Source: Proteobacteria bacterium UBA1278 (GTDB lineage Bacteria; Pseudomonadota; Gammaproteobacteria; Comchoanobacterales; Comchoanobacteraceae). From it: 20,603 bases of DNA. A model generated the notes under the pieces. The model did no database searches. It was not told the DNA's origin and saw only the letters and a program-made list of their open reading frames with translations. Position 1 is the first letter of the stretch. The number at the start of each line of letters is the position of its first letter. The stretch covers positions 9,641-30,243 of the forward strand of contig DBUY01000026.1 in NCBI GenBank assembly GCA_002308435.1, given 5' to 3'. A program made the position numbers and the translations under genes. This document shows, one piece after another, positions 1-8,217 of this stretch.

Positions 1-1194
1 TGGTCACAAGCACTTGGTGTCCCGCATCAAAAACTGGTTTTTTTATCCCATCATGCCGGTACTTGGCCACCCGATCGATCCAGCGATCCAGCGCATGATG
101 ATGTCACTTACTGGCGTGATATATTCACCCAATTACGTCAGTCCTGCGATGATTTCACCATCGTTCGTCTTGCCCACGATTCTCAGTCACAGCCTCTTCT
201 AGCCGCATACCAAACAGCTGACATACCAGCCAGTACATTGTCTGATCAACGATCACACCCCTACTTCCAACTACCGGATCAACGTGTGCCGACATCTGTT
301 GCGGTATTTGGTGACGCTATTTCTGGTCATGAACAGCGAATCTCAACTGCAGTGATTGATGCATATAGTCAGTGTTTTGCACAAGGGTTTTTATCTCACC
401 GCTTACATATACGGCCTCCTCAGCCTAAGCCATATGGATTAGTAGCTGCAGATATTGGCACCCTGATTCATGAGGTATTATCGCATGTTGATCACGTAAC
501 AAGTGATGACCTTCCTGATCATGCTGTTATTCGTGACCAAGTTCAAAAGACGGTTTTACGTCACCGCTGTTGTCGCTATCTCACCGACGGCCAGCGAATC
601 ACGCTTGGTGCACATCTCGAGCGTAGCGTTCTTGAGTGGGTATCCTATCGTGTCACCGCGCATCAGGATGATACGATTTCGCATTGTCAGCATGAGGTTT
701 GTATTGATAAAACGCTATTTGGCATGCAGTTTACCGTGCGTCTTGACCGAGTTGATTACTTCCCCGATGGCAGTTGTCGAATTATCGACTATAAGACCGG
801 ACTCACGAATCGATCTGCATGGCTGCAAGACCCACCACAATCACCACAACTTGTTGTTTATGCTCTGTGCCAACCCAAAACACGTGCAATTGCTTTTGCA
901 AGCCTTCACCCTGATCATCTAGGCTACAGTGGTTATGGATCACAATCTGATCTCACTGGCATTAAACCGATCACTGAAATCATACTCAGCCAGCCAGATA
1001 CCTCCGACAAAGTTTACAACAACTGGCCAACTCAAATGGCATTGTGGGAAAAATCTGTAGCTCGACTAGTTGCTCACTACCGCGAAGGTGCACTGCATAA
1101 AAATCCGGTTAACGGCTCTGCTACCTGTCAGTATTGCCAGCTACAGAGTGCATGTCGTTATTACGAGCAGCCTGTTTTGGAGCCGGCGTCATGA
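1..1194 (+). CDS. AddB-like PD-(D/E)XK nuclease with Fe-S cysteines, 5' partial
   Basis: The frame is open from base 1 with no stop, so the gene enters from the left and only its last 397 codons are present; the TTG near 238 is an internal codon. The visible part is the RecB/AddB nuclease domain. Counting from base 1 it has G153-T-L-I-H157, D249-R-V-D, I-I-D263-Y-K265 and a Q283-L-V-V-Y287 motif. One cysteine at C125 and a C376-x2-C379-x5-C385 cluster match the four Fe-S ligands of AddB. Known relatives are the AddB-like 'probable DNA repair proteins' of about 850-900 residues found beside a UvrD-type helicase in many proteobacteria (family TIGR03623 as I recall it). The likely role is the second subunit of a double-strand-break resection nuclease. 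The stop overlaps the next start as ATGA, so the two genes are translationally coupled. The N-terminal helicase-like half cannot be judged here. Confidence 0.88.
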   Translation, partial: WSQALGVPHQKLVFLSHHAGTWPPDRSSDPAHDDVTYWRDIFTQLRQSCDDFTIVRLAHDSQSQPLLAAYQTADIPASTLSDQRSHPYFQLPDQRVPTSVAVFGDAISGHEQRISTAVIDAYSQCFAQGFLSHRLHIRPPQPKPYGLVAADIGTLIHEVLSHVDHVTSDDLPDHAVIRDQVQKTVLRHRCCRYLTDGQRITLGAHLERSVLEWVSYRVTAHQDDTISHCQHEVCIDKTLFGMQFTVRLDRVDYFPDGSCRIIDYKTGLTNRSAWLQDPPQSPQLVVYALCQPKTRAIAFASLHPDHLGYSGYGSQSDLTGIKPITEIILSQPDTSDKVYNNWPTQMALWEKSVARLVAHYREGALHKNPVNGSATCQYCQLQSACRYYEQPVLEPAS

Positions 1195-4100
1195 ATCAAT
1201 CACTCGGCCCTCTAGCATGCGACCAGCACGCACGTACGCAAGCACTTGATCCCGACGTCTCATTGATTATTCAGGCGCCTGCTGGATCAGGAAAGACAGA
1301 ACTATTGATCCAGCGTTATCTACGTTTGTTAGTCACCGTACCCCGATGTGATATGGTGTTGGCGGTCACTTTCACAAAGAAGGCCGCTGGCGAGATGCGT
1401 GCTCGCATTGTACATGCACTTGAGTCTGCTCAACAGCACCCACTGCCAACCCAACCACACGCACAATTGACTTGGCGACTCGCCAAACAGGTACTTGAGC
1501 ACGGCCATCAACAACAGTGGCCGCTGACCGATTTATCCAACCATCTTTCAATTATGACGATCGATGCTTGTTGCCAGCACTTTCTGAGTTTGGCAGATAC
1601 GCCGTTTCAGTTATATGCCCATTATCAACTTCATCCACAGCCAGCCTCATTTTATCGAGACGTAATTCAACAGTTTATTCATACATACTGCTTACATGAC
1701 ACGGCTCGATACTATGATGACTTTCACCAGCTACTCATGCACTACCACCATGATTACCGTGCGGTTGAACAACTCATGACAACCGCACTTTCTCACCGCG
1801 AAAAGTGGATACGACTCACGCTCACCACCAGAACCACCGATTTTATCTCACAGTTTGCTGGCAGTGTCGCACATTGTCAGCAAGCCCACATAGCACGTTT
1901 GTTGGATGTCTTTACAGAGGATCAAATCTGCCTCGTTGAGCAAACTTTCACTACTTTACAATCGCTCAATGCATTAATAAACCTTCCGTCGGATATCGAT
2001 ATACTGGCTTCACGGCCTGTTCTGGATTGGACTATTACGGATTGGCAGTGCTTTGTTCAGTTACTTCGCACACAGGGTGGGCAGTGGCGACAACGATTTA
2101 CTCAGCAACACGGTATTGCCAATCAAGCCTCACTGAAACAACTTGATGCATCGCAACAGTCGCAGTATGCTGATGCCAAATCTTCACTAAAATCCTTGAT
2201 TTCCAGTTGCCAGACGACTGAGACGCTGGCGTCTGTACTCATTGAGACGAGTTGGATACCTGTCGTCGATGACCCCGAAGCAGAATGGGCGTGTCTAGAA
2301 CCCTTACTCAATATACTACCGGCACTGGTTGCCTTCTTGCATTTGAGGATGGACGTTGATCAGGTCAGCGATTTCTCTGGCATTAACTTACAATTGTTGT
2401 CGACCTTATCAGATGATACCAGTAGCCAACCACTCATACTGAGAATTTATCAACGTTATCGTCACGTATTGATTGATGAGTTTCAGGATACCTCTGTACA
2501 TCAGTTTGAGATATTCGAGCGGGCTTTTTCAAGTTGGCAAGATGAATCGCAGCGCACACTTTGTGTTGTTGGAGATCCAATGCAAAGTATTTATCGGTTT
2601 CGACAGGCTGAGGTTAAGCTGTTTTATCAGGCAAAGAATGATGGTTTTTGTGGTGTGCCACTAAAACATCTCCAACTGACACGCAATTTTCGCTCCACAA
2701 ACCAACTTGTCGATGTTTTAAATCCGATTTTCAAAGCCGTTATGTCGCCTGATCATAATCCATTTTTCCCTGCTAAGCCGGTTCTATCAGCTAAGGAAGG
2801 TGGTTGTTATTGGCACCAGGTGAACCCAGATTTGTCACAAGCACAAGTTCTCTGTCAAACAATAGCTCAATTGCAGAAGCAATATTCTGATCAAACCATC
2901 TGTCTGCTCGTTCGCTCTCGCACACAACTGCGCTATATTTTGCCGGCATTGGAGCGGCAGGGTATTGATTATCAAGGTGTTGGGCTGCATGCACTGGGTC
3001 AATCTCAGTCGGTGCTTGATCTTTTTTCAATGACTTGTATTCTTCTTGATGCATTTGATCGATTGAGTTGGGTGAGTTTTTTAAACGCGCCTGCAGTCGC
3101 ATTCCCAATGGATGACATTCAACAGGTGTGTCAAGACAAACATGCTGCTGTCTGGGACAGTCTGCAACGGATGAGCGCATCTTTATCAACACCCGCTCAG
3201 CAAATTACTGCCCGAATCACACCACTGGTTGAAGATGCGCTTAAGCAAGTGGGGCGTATCGCGCTGAGCCAGATTGTTCAGCGCCTTTGGCACCGACTTG
3301 GTGCTGATTTGACCGCGCCATCTGCGGCCGAATACGAGCATTGCCTTCAGTTTCTAACCCGCCTTCGTGAGTTAGAGCATGCGCATATTCCCATCACACG
3401 CGAAAGGCTGCAACAACTTCTGCCGACCTACCCTGAGCGTGCACAATCCCCAGATCCAAGTCGCCTGACTGTCATGACGATTCATAAATCAAAAGGACTT
3501 GAGTACGATATCGTGCTGATTCCCTACCTCGAGCAGTCTACGCCGATTAGTGACAAAGCCTTATTAGACTGGACCTACGTCTCGCATCGGTCACAGCAAC
3601 ACCTTTTGTTGCATACGCATTTACGTCATCGACGCCAAGCGACCACAGTGCATCGCTATCTTAGACACGTTGATAAGCAGGGTCAGCTAGCCGAAATGGA
3701 GCGATTATATTATGTTGGCTTTACACGCGCTAAATCTCAATTACATTTATTCAGTGCTGAAAAATCGGGTTACAATGAGCGCTCTATTATGCGTTTGTTG
3801 GCTGCTGCCTTGTCGACCTACTTACCACCTTCGCATCAAGTAAAACACGAGCACATATCGGCAGATGAGCCAATAGCCCGAAAACGCACTGATCAGCGTT
3901 ATATCTTACCCCCGAACTGGCAGCACCCCTATGCTGTGCACTGGCAATCATCGCAAACATCCCAACCGCATGCACTTGCTATCAAGCCTGTTTCTGTTGT
4001 TGATATATTTGATGATCATTCAGGACGTACCCGTTGGGGCGAGATGATTCATATGAGCATGGCGTATCTGTTGTCACAGAATGAGAATCCGCATATGACC

Positions 4101-4550
4101 GCCGATAAAATTCGCCAGTATGTGGCTTTTTTTGGTATTGATGTTGATAGGGATGAAATGGTTATTGACACACTACTGCACGGGTTTCATTGTTGTATTG
4201 AGGACCCTCGTTTTCAATGGATGTGGCAACATCGTCATACTGGTAGTGTCGAAGCCAATCTGGCGACGCAAGGCCAAATCCAACGCGCTGATTATACTTT
4301 CGAGGCTGATGGTATCCGTTGGATTATTGATTTTAAGACGCATCATATTCAAAAATTCTTAGATACAGGACAATGTGATCATCCTTCATCGGTGCAGGCT
4401 GATTATCGTGACCAGCTGCTGCGATATCAGTCGGCCTATCGCGCACTGAATAGGCACCAACCTATTCGCTGTGCTTTATATTACCCCCTCAGTCAAACCT
4501 ATCTTGAATTATCACCGTTAGCAGAAGACAATCTGGTTACATTGAACTAA
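1191..4550 (+). CDS. AddA-like UvrD/Rep helicase with C-terminal nuclease domain
   Basis: This 1119-residue protein is a superfamily 1A helicase, the likely motor subunit of an AddAB-type recombination enzyme with the upstream gene. I chose ATG 1191 because it makes an ATGA overlap with the upstream stop and gives a normal N-terminus; an in-frame ATG at 1134 lies deep in the neighbour. Visible motifs are Walker A A-P-A-G-S-G-K-T (29-36), Ia T-F-T-K-K-A-A, Walker B I-D-E-F-Q-D (about 427-432), III V-G-D-P-M-Q-S-I-Y-R-F-R, IV L-T-R-N-F-R-S, V T-I-H-K-S-K-G-L-E (about 765) and VI Y-Y-V-G-F-T-R-A-K (about 838). The C-terminus has a RecB-type nuclease with H954, I-I-D1047-F-K1049-T and a Q-L-L-R-Y motif. 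The Asp usually found in the 'G-x-I-D-R' strand appears to be Gln1031, so this nuclease site may be impaired. Confidence 0.92.
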   Translation: MNQSLGPLACDQHARTQALDPDVSLIIQAPAGSGKTELLIQRYLRLLVTVPRCDMVLAVTFTKKAAGEMRARIVHALESAQQHPLPTQPHAQLTWRLAKQVLEHGHQQQWPLTDLSNHLSIMTIDACCQHFLSLADTPFQLYAHYQLHPQPASFYRDVIQQFIHTYCLHDTARYYDDFHQLLMHYHHDYRAVEQLMTTALSHREKWIRLTLTTRTTDFISQFAGSVAHCQQAHIARLLDVFTEDQICLVEQTFTTLQSLNALINLPSDIDILASRPVLDWTITDWQCFVQLLRTQGGQWRQRFTQQHGIANQASLKQLDASQQSQYADAKSSLKSLISSCQTTETLASVLIETSWIPVVDDPEAEWACLEPLLNILPALVAFLHLRMDVDQVSDFSGINLQLLSTLSDDTSSQPLILRIYQRYRHVLIDEFQDTSVHQFEIFERAFSSWQDESQRTLCVVGDPMQSIYRFRQAEVKLFYQAKNDGFCGVPLKHLQLTRNFRSTNQLVDVLNPIFKAVMSPDHNPFFPAKPVLSAKEGGCYWHQVNPDLSQAQVLCQTIAQLQKQYSDQTICLLVRSRTQLRYILPALERQGIDYQGVGLHALGQSQSVLDLFSMTCILLDAFDRLSWVSFLNAPAVAFPMDDIQQVCQDKHAAVWDSLQRMSASLSTPAQQITARITPLVEDALKQVGRIALSQIVQRLWHRLGADLTAPSAAEYEHCLQFLTRLRELEHAHIPITRERLQQLLPTYPERAQSPDPSRLTVMTIHKSKGLEYDIVLIPYLEQSTPISDKALLDWTYVSHRSQQHLLLHTHLRHRRQATTVHRYLRHVDKQGQLAEMERLYYVGFTRAKSQLHLFSAEKSGYNERSIMRLLAAALSTYLPPSHQVKHEHISADEPIARKRTDQRYILPPNWQHPYAVHWQSSQTSQPHALAIKPVSVVDIFDDHSGRTRWGEMIHMSMAYLLSQNENPHMTADKIRQYVAFFGIDVDRDEMVIDTLLHGFHCCIEDPRFQWMWQHRHTGSVEANLATQGQIQRADYTFEADGIRWIIDFKTHHIQKFLDTGQCDHPSSVQADYRDQLLRYQSAYRALNRHQPIRCALYYPLSQTYLELSPLAEDNLVTLN

Positions 4551-4688
4551 TAACTTGATTAAAAGCAGTCGATACACAAACCTCATCGATAGCGGATGAT
4601 CATTGCTCACTCGGCAGGTAGCAAGCTTGATATGGTGGTGTACAAGCGTAGAGTCTTTACAGACTAGGCCCAACTAATCTCGCAGTTG

Positions 4689-5318
4689 TCAAGGTTTGCT
4701 TGGGATACCACTGTGAAAGCGATACTCTGCCTCAGGTTGTTGAATCAGTGTCGCTTCAATGGCTAATAATTGTTGTAGTCGTGCTCGAATAGATGCTTCA
4801 CTGCTCATGGTACGTGCTAGTGTGAGGTAGATAACAGCATGTCGCTTTTCAGCTAGGTAGAGGCGTTGATAATAGTCCCCGATTTGCTTTGGTAGAATCG
4901 GAGCGAGCACGGAAAATCGCTCACATGAGCGAGATTCAATAATTGCACAGATGATTAGTTGATCGACCAGGCGTTCATCTGATTGTAATCGAACTAATTT
5001 TCCGAGCTCACGCGCATAGATAGAAGCAGAGACTGGCCGATACTGAATCCTCATTCTGCTCATCAGACGTAATACCTGCTCGTAGTGAACAAGCTCTTCG
5101 CGCGCAATTTTGGACAAGCGACTGAGGATGTTCGTGTCTTTAGAAAAATGCTTCATCAGTGACAATGCCATCGCTGCCGCCTTACGCTCACAATTAGCAT
5201 GATCTGACATGAGCTCCGGTAGATGATCAGTAGCGATAGCAACCCATTGTGCAGGGGTCGAACAGTGCAGTGTAAGCAGCTCTGCTTCGGTTTCTATTTG
5301 CAAATTGACGTCAAGCAT
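4689..5318 (-). CDS. miaE: tRNA-(ms2io6A)-hydroxylase MiaE
   Basis: The 209-residue length and the ferritin-like four-helix pattern match MiaE, a non-haem diiron monooxygenase that hydroxylates the isopentenyl group of ms2i6A37 in tRNAs reading UNN codons. The expected iron ligands are visible: E44 in a C-E-R-K-A-A helix, E75-L-V-H78, E128 in I-I-E-S-R, and E157-K-R-H160. The substrate would come from MiaA and MiaB, which are not in this window. The gene is convergent with the helicase gene (138 bp gap, no strong terminator seen) and divergent from the csiV-like gene with only 34 bp between. A near-consensus sigma70 promoter for it lies inside the csiV-like gene at 5390-5362. The Shine-Dalgarno sequence is weak. 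The assignment rests on family resemblance of motifs and length. Confidence 0.88.
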   Translation of the reverse strand: MLDVNLQIETEAELLTLHCSTPAQWVAIATDHLPELMSDHANCERKAAAMALSLMKHFSKDTNILSRLSKIAREELVHYEQVLRLMSRMRIQYRPVSASIYARELGKLVRLQSDERLVDQLIICAIIESRSCERFSVLAPILPKQIGDYYQRLYLAEKRHAVIYLTLARTMSSEASIRARLQQLLAIEATLIQQPEAEYRFHSGIPSKP

Positions 5319-5352
5319 GTGATGATAATACTGTTCATTATTGAGTACCAGA

Positions 5353-6315
5353 ATGGCTCAGATTTTATTCAGAACTGTGTGTTTTGTCAAACTGCTTTGT
5401 CTGCTTGCAGTTGCTGTGTATGCAGAATCAACTGTAGAGTCAACTGCCGAATCATCTGCGCGCGCCTACCGTGTTGAGTTATTAGCCTATCAACAGTCAG
5501 AGGGTGCTGCTTTTGGTAATGTTCAGCCAAGCAAATACACGCATCTTGTTGATGATACACCGCTGGTAGAAATTGATACTGATCGCGCTTATGTCGATAC
5601 AAAGTATGCCCCTGCTTTGAAAACGCTCGCTCAACGTTTACAACGTGATGGGATTGCGAACCGATTGTTTAGCTGGGTAGTGAAGCTGCAACCCCAGGAA
5701 TCTTTGACGTTACCAGTCGATGCTACGATTTCACTTGCGGTGGATAACCCTGCTGAAAGCACGATTGACGGTTTTAGTTTACGTGGCCAATTGCTAGTGA
5801 GTCGAAATCAGTATATCGATATCACGAGTCAGCAGACAATTCATATGCTCCGTAGCGGGCAGACTTATCAGTTTGATTACACTGAGCACAGTCGCCATTT
5901 GAAGCTTGATAAAACGCACTACCTAGATAACGAGCGCATAGGCATGCTGCTCAAAGTAACAGCTGCTGAATTCTCTCCACCTCCACCTGTTCAACCTGCA
6001 GTCATTGATGCACCTGTAGATACATTGCCCAATGATACTGACAGTGGGTCGGCAGTTGTTGCTGATTCTGTCGATGTTCAGCAACCACAGCCCATGTCTA
6101 CGGATGACCAGAGCCCAACACCGATAGACACACCGCAGGCTGCGGCTGCTGCAAAACCAAACCCTGCACCCCAAGATCCAAATAACTTGGCTAACCAGAA
6201 TCCGGATGATGGTATGGCACCACAAGATGTGCCTGCTGATAACAATGACTCATCTGTGCCTTCGAGAACACCAGAAGTGCCTCCCGAGACCCAAGCGGTC
6301 AACACCACTGATTAA
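5353..6315 (+). CDS. csiV: CsiV-like periplasmic protein with long disordered tail
   Basis: A 320-residue exported protein. Residues 1-24 form a signal peptide with hydrophobic core and a V-Y-A cleavage site. The mature domain resembles CsiV, a gammaproteobacterial peptidoglycan-binding protein that in Vibrio cholerae supports PBP1A/LpoA cell-wall synthesis. Points of resemblance are the opening Y-R-V-E-L-L-A-Y strand, a L-R-G-Q-L-L-V-S-R-N-Q-Y strand, and the terminal H-Y-L-D-N-E-R-I-G-M-L-L-K-V block, which parallels the 'HYFDHPxxGVLL' end of CsiV. From about residue 207 the protein becomes Pro/Ala/Asp/Gln-rich for some 110 residues; this tail is longer than I expect for the family. ATG 5353 is preferred over TTG 5341, since GAG sits 7 nt upstream of the ATG and the signal peptide starts properly. 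The gene name is by resemblance only. Confidence 0.62.
   Translation: MAQILFRTVCFVKLLCLLAVAVYAESTVESTAESSARAYRVELLAYQQSEGAAFGNVQPSKYTHLVDDTPLVEIDTDRAYVDTKYAPALKTLAQRLQRDGIANRLFSWVVKLQPQESLTLPVDATISLAVDNPAESTIDGFSLRGQLLVSRNQYIDITSQQTIHMLRSGQTYQFDYTEHSRHLKLDKTHYLDNERIGMLLKVTAAEFSPPPPVQPAVIDAPVDTLPNDTDSGSAVVADSVDVQQPQPMSTDDQSPTPIDTPQAAAAAKPNPAPQDPNNLANQNPDDGMAPQDVPADNNDSSVPSRTPEVPPETQAVNTTD
5362..5390 (-). promoter_or_regulatory. miaE promoter, inside csiV-like codons
   Basis: On the minus strand TTGACA (5390-5385) is followed after exactly 17 bp by TAAAAT (5367-5362). This is a 6/6 -35 box and a 5/6 -10 box. Transcription would start near 5355 and give miaE a leader of about 37 nt. The whole promoter sits within signal-peptide codons of the divergent csiV-like gene. 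Confidence 0.65.
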
Positions 6316-6400
6316 CAGCATAACCATCTCTCTGATTGATTGTTCAATGGCACCTCATATGCCTTACCCGTACTAATATCGTGCTGAAAACCGTAAAATG

Positions 6401-6436
6401 CCACAGTCTCATGCATGTGTTTTGCATATACTGTGG
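6401..6436. repeat. Two-step inverted repeat next to a promoter
   Basis: CCACAG (6401-6406) pairs with CTGTGG (6431-6436), and inside it ATGCA (6411-6415) pairs with TGCAT (6423-6427). The right arm ends exactly where the -35 box at 6437 begins. It lacks a T-run, so it looks more like a regulator-binding site or mRNA hairpin than a terminator for the csiV-like gene. Confidence 0.5.
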
Positions 6437-6465
6437 TGGACACAGCATCTTGAATCAGGTAAAAT
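6437..6465 (+). promoter_or_regulatory. Candidate sigma70 promoter of the small secreted protein gene
   Basis: TGGACA (6437-6442) and TAAAAT (6460-6465) are separated by 17 bp, each 5/6 to consensus. A start near 6472 would fall after the ATG at 6469, so it favours ATG 6493 as the real start codon. Confidence 0.5.
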
Positions 6466-6492
6466 TACATGATATTTGAAATCTTAATAATT

Positions 6493-6891
6493 ATGCGTAT
6501 CTTATCTTACTTCACCACACTCATACTGCTAACTGGGCATGTTTCTGTTGCCAACGCGCAACCCAATCAGCCAGAGAATAACGGAGTAAAAAGCAACATG
6601 ATTGCGCGTGCAAGAAATCTCTACGAGCAATTCCTAGAGTCATTAAGATTTATGCAGCAATATGCTGATTTCACCCATCCGTACACTGTCCCTCTCGCGG
6701 AGCAAGAGCAGCACAGTACCGATGTGCTTGCTACGGTTATTAATCAGCCTAATGATGAGCATGCTCCGGAATCTACCAGCAACCCTGATCGCTCTGCGGT
6801 GAATCGCGCTGCCCCTGGTGGTCTTGCCGCAGCACCCCATGTGGATACTGACAGCCATTGTAGTCCGACAGTTTCGACCACAATGAAGTAG
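6493..6891 (+). CDS. Small secreted protein, unknown family
   Basis: A 132-residue protein that I do not recognise. It opens with M-R-I-L-S-Y-F, a hydrophobic stretch and V-A-N-A followed by Q-P-N-Q, a typical Sec signal peptide cut after residue 22. The mature protein has one amphipathic helix (about residues 35-60, with Y-E-Q-F-L-E-S-L-R-F) and then a Ser/Pro/Ala/Asn-rich part likely to be disordered. A single Cys near the C-terminus would be unpaired. An ATG at 6469 adds eight residues, but the likely promoter starts transcription downstream of it; neither ATG has a clear Shine-Dalgarno sequence. The gene stands alone, 177 bp after the csiV-like gene. It is probably periplasmic or secreted; function unknown. 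Confidence 0.6.
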   Translation: MRILSYFTTLILLTGHVSVANAQPNQPENNGVKSNMIARARNLYEQFLESLRFMQQYADFTHPYTVPLAEQEQHSTDVLATVINQPNDEHAPESTSNPDRSAVNRAAPGGLAAAPHVDTDSHCSPTVSTTMK

Positions 6892-7009
6892 TGCCTACAA
6901 CCGCACGCATAATCTATGATAGTCCGTCGATTAACCATTTTGTGTGCTTGCCTGTTTATGTTTCCCAGATGCCTATTGCCTATTGTGACAATGTCGTGTT
7001 TGGGTTCCT

Positions 7010-7033
7010 GTGTTTCTTGATATCATGAAACAC
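7010..7033. promoter_or_regulatory. 24-nt palindrome, candidate operator
   Basis: GTGTTTC-t-TGATATCA-t-GAAACAC reads the same on both strands except for one t/t mismatch in each arm. It lies 62 bp upstream of the next start codon. A perfect TATAAT (7047-7052) follows but has no good -35 box at 17 bp; the palindrome occupies that place, with its centre about 38 bp before the expected transcription start. This placement suits an activator or repressor of the membrane-protein gene at 7095. Confidence 0.55.
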
Positions 7034-7046
7034 TTGCACCACAATA

Positions 7047-7060
7047 TATAATCGTATAAC
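7047..7060 (+). promoter_or_regulatory. Candidate -10 region for the gene at 7095
   Basis: TATAAT (7047-7052) is followed by TATAAC (7055-7060). TTGCAC (7034-7039) is a poor -35 candidate with short spacing. An eight-base TATAACAT occurs at 7055-7062 and again at 7074-7081. Promoter strength probably depends on the adjacent palindrome. Confidence 0.4.
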
Positions 7061-7094
7061 ATGATCGTGATCTTATAACATTCTGGAGATAATC

Positions 7095-7895
7095 ATGCCT
7101 GTCCAAACAATTCTCAGTTCAGCGCTTTCTATAGTAACTGAATACTTAACATCACTGGGGCATTTCCACAACAGTATGACAATGCTCTACTTAACCAAGA
7201 ATGCCATGGCGTCTGTTGCACTGTACGCGAGTCTGTATCCGTTATTTCTCAATATGCTCGTTGATGGCATCGTGCTGTTCACAGTTGATTGGGGCTTAAG
7301 CTGGGTTTTAAACAAAGTTGTGAAACCGATTCTGCGAGAGAGCCAACTCTTATCTCATGTAATCAGACCAATACTCGATTATGTGTCTGGTAATCATATG
7401 GTGCGTATTTTTGACAATATGGCTCAGGATGTACACAGGTCTAGGTCTGTGGGTCAACATTCAAATCGGTCCGGTTTCAATCAAACCACCAACCATCTTC
7501 TAGATTTTATGGCCACTAGCACTGCATATGTAATAACCGTGCTGATGGCTTTTAAAGGACATTCATTCCCAAACCCTTATGCATCTCTGTCTAGATATTT
7601 TGGCACCTGGAGATTGAGCGCTACACACTGGCATTTGGTAACTCGTACATCATGGAGTCTTTCCAGAATTGGCACCGGGCTTATAGTCGCAGAACTTATT
7701 GCAGTTGGTTATCGACGCGCAATCTCGTTTCTGGCATATGATAACGGTATTTTTTCTCACGGCCTTCGCGAAAACGAAGGATACAAAGGACCAAGTATAC
7801 AACAGCGCGTTGACAGAGGAATCATTCAGGTCATTGATCCATATGATTCAACTCCAGAATCGGAGGTTAGATTGTACACTCCGCAACCCCGATAA
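7095..7895 (+). CDS. Membrane protein, unknown family
   Basis: A 266-residue protein of no family I recognise. The start is well supported by GGAG (7085-7088) six bases before ATG. It has a long hydrophobic stretch at about residues 36-64, a second at 134-152 and a weaker third at 190-206, separated by a polar Ser/Asn/Arg/His-rich loop (about 110-132). The C-terminus (about 220-266) is charged and likely soluble. There is no clear signal-peptide cleavage site, so it is probably an integral inner-membrane protein. It is preceded by a palindrome and a TATAAT box and followed by a hairpin region, so it is likely a single-gene unit. It shares a membrane-head-plus-polar-tail style with the proteins at 13987, 15973 and 18661, but I see no convincing sequence identity with them. 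Confidence 0.65.
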   Translation: MPVQTILSSALSIVTEYLTSLGHFHNSMTMLYLTKNAMASVALYASLYPLFLNMLVDGIVLFTVDWGLSWVLNKVVKPILRESQLLSHVIRPILDYVSGNHMVRIFDNMAQDVHRSRSVGQHSNRSGFNQTTNHLLDFMATSTAYVITVLMAFKGHSFPNPYASLSRYFGTWRLSATHWHLVTRTSWSLSRIGTGLIVAELIAVGYRRAISFLAYDNGIFSHGLRENEGYKGPSIQQRVDRGIIQVIDPYDSTPESEVRLYTPQPR

Positions 7896-7964
7896 AGTAC
7901 GGACATAAGCCGCGTTGGTACTACTAATGAGCTGCCTGATGATCAGACTATGATTGATGCCTTT

Positions 7965-8000
7965 AGGATTAAATATGCCCCATCAGCATATTGATCTCCT
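7965..8000. repeat. Imperfect hairpin downstream of the membrane-protein gene
   Basis: AATATGC (7972-7978) pairs with GCATATT (7986-7992) around a 7-nt loop. AGGA (7965-7968) and TCCT (7997-8000) extend the stem beyond an internal loop. No T-run follows, so intrinsic termination is uncertain. Confidence 0.4.
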
Positions 8001-8217
8001 AAGTATTCATTATAAACACTAAAAGTGTCACAAGCCGTTACTCGTCTTCATGACCTCACGATCTGACGGCCGCTGTGATAATGCATGATGCATATTGTCG
8101 TCGTATCTGAATCTCATTTGTTTTATGGGTGTCGCTATATTACTTCGTCACTAAAAACAACGAAATCTGAGCTAATTGACACCTATGTTGGGATATTACA
8201 ACGGGGCTATGTCGTGG

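Noticed and set aside
238..240. TTG as start of the first gene
   Set aside because: The frame continues open to base 1 with no stop, and the family is about 850-900 residues long, so the gene simply enters from the left.
1134..1190. Upstream ATG for the helicase gene
   Set aside because: It would overlap 61 bases of the AddB-like gene including its Fe-S cysteine codons; ATG 1191 gives the usual ATGA junction.
2791..3192. 133-codon minus-strand frame inside the helicase gene
   Set aside because: It is antisense to conserved helicase codons, with no ribosome-binding site or recognisable protein.
4603..4665. TTGCT...AGCAA and AGTCT...AGACT stems between the helicase gene and miaE as terminators
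   Set aside because: Stems are five base pairs and no T-run follows on either strand.
8176..8181. Perfect TTGACA as promoter of the HEPN-like gene
   Set aside because: No -10-like hexamer lies 16-18 bp downstream; the 8218-8246 pair fits better.
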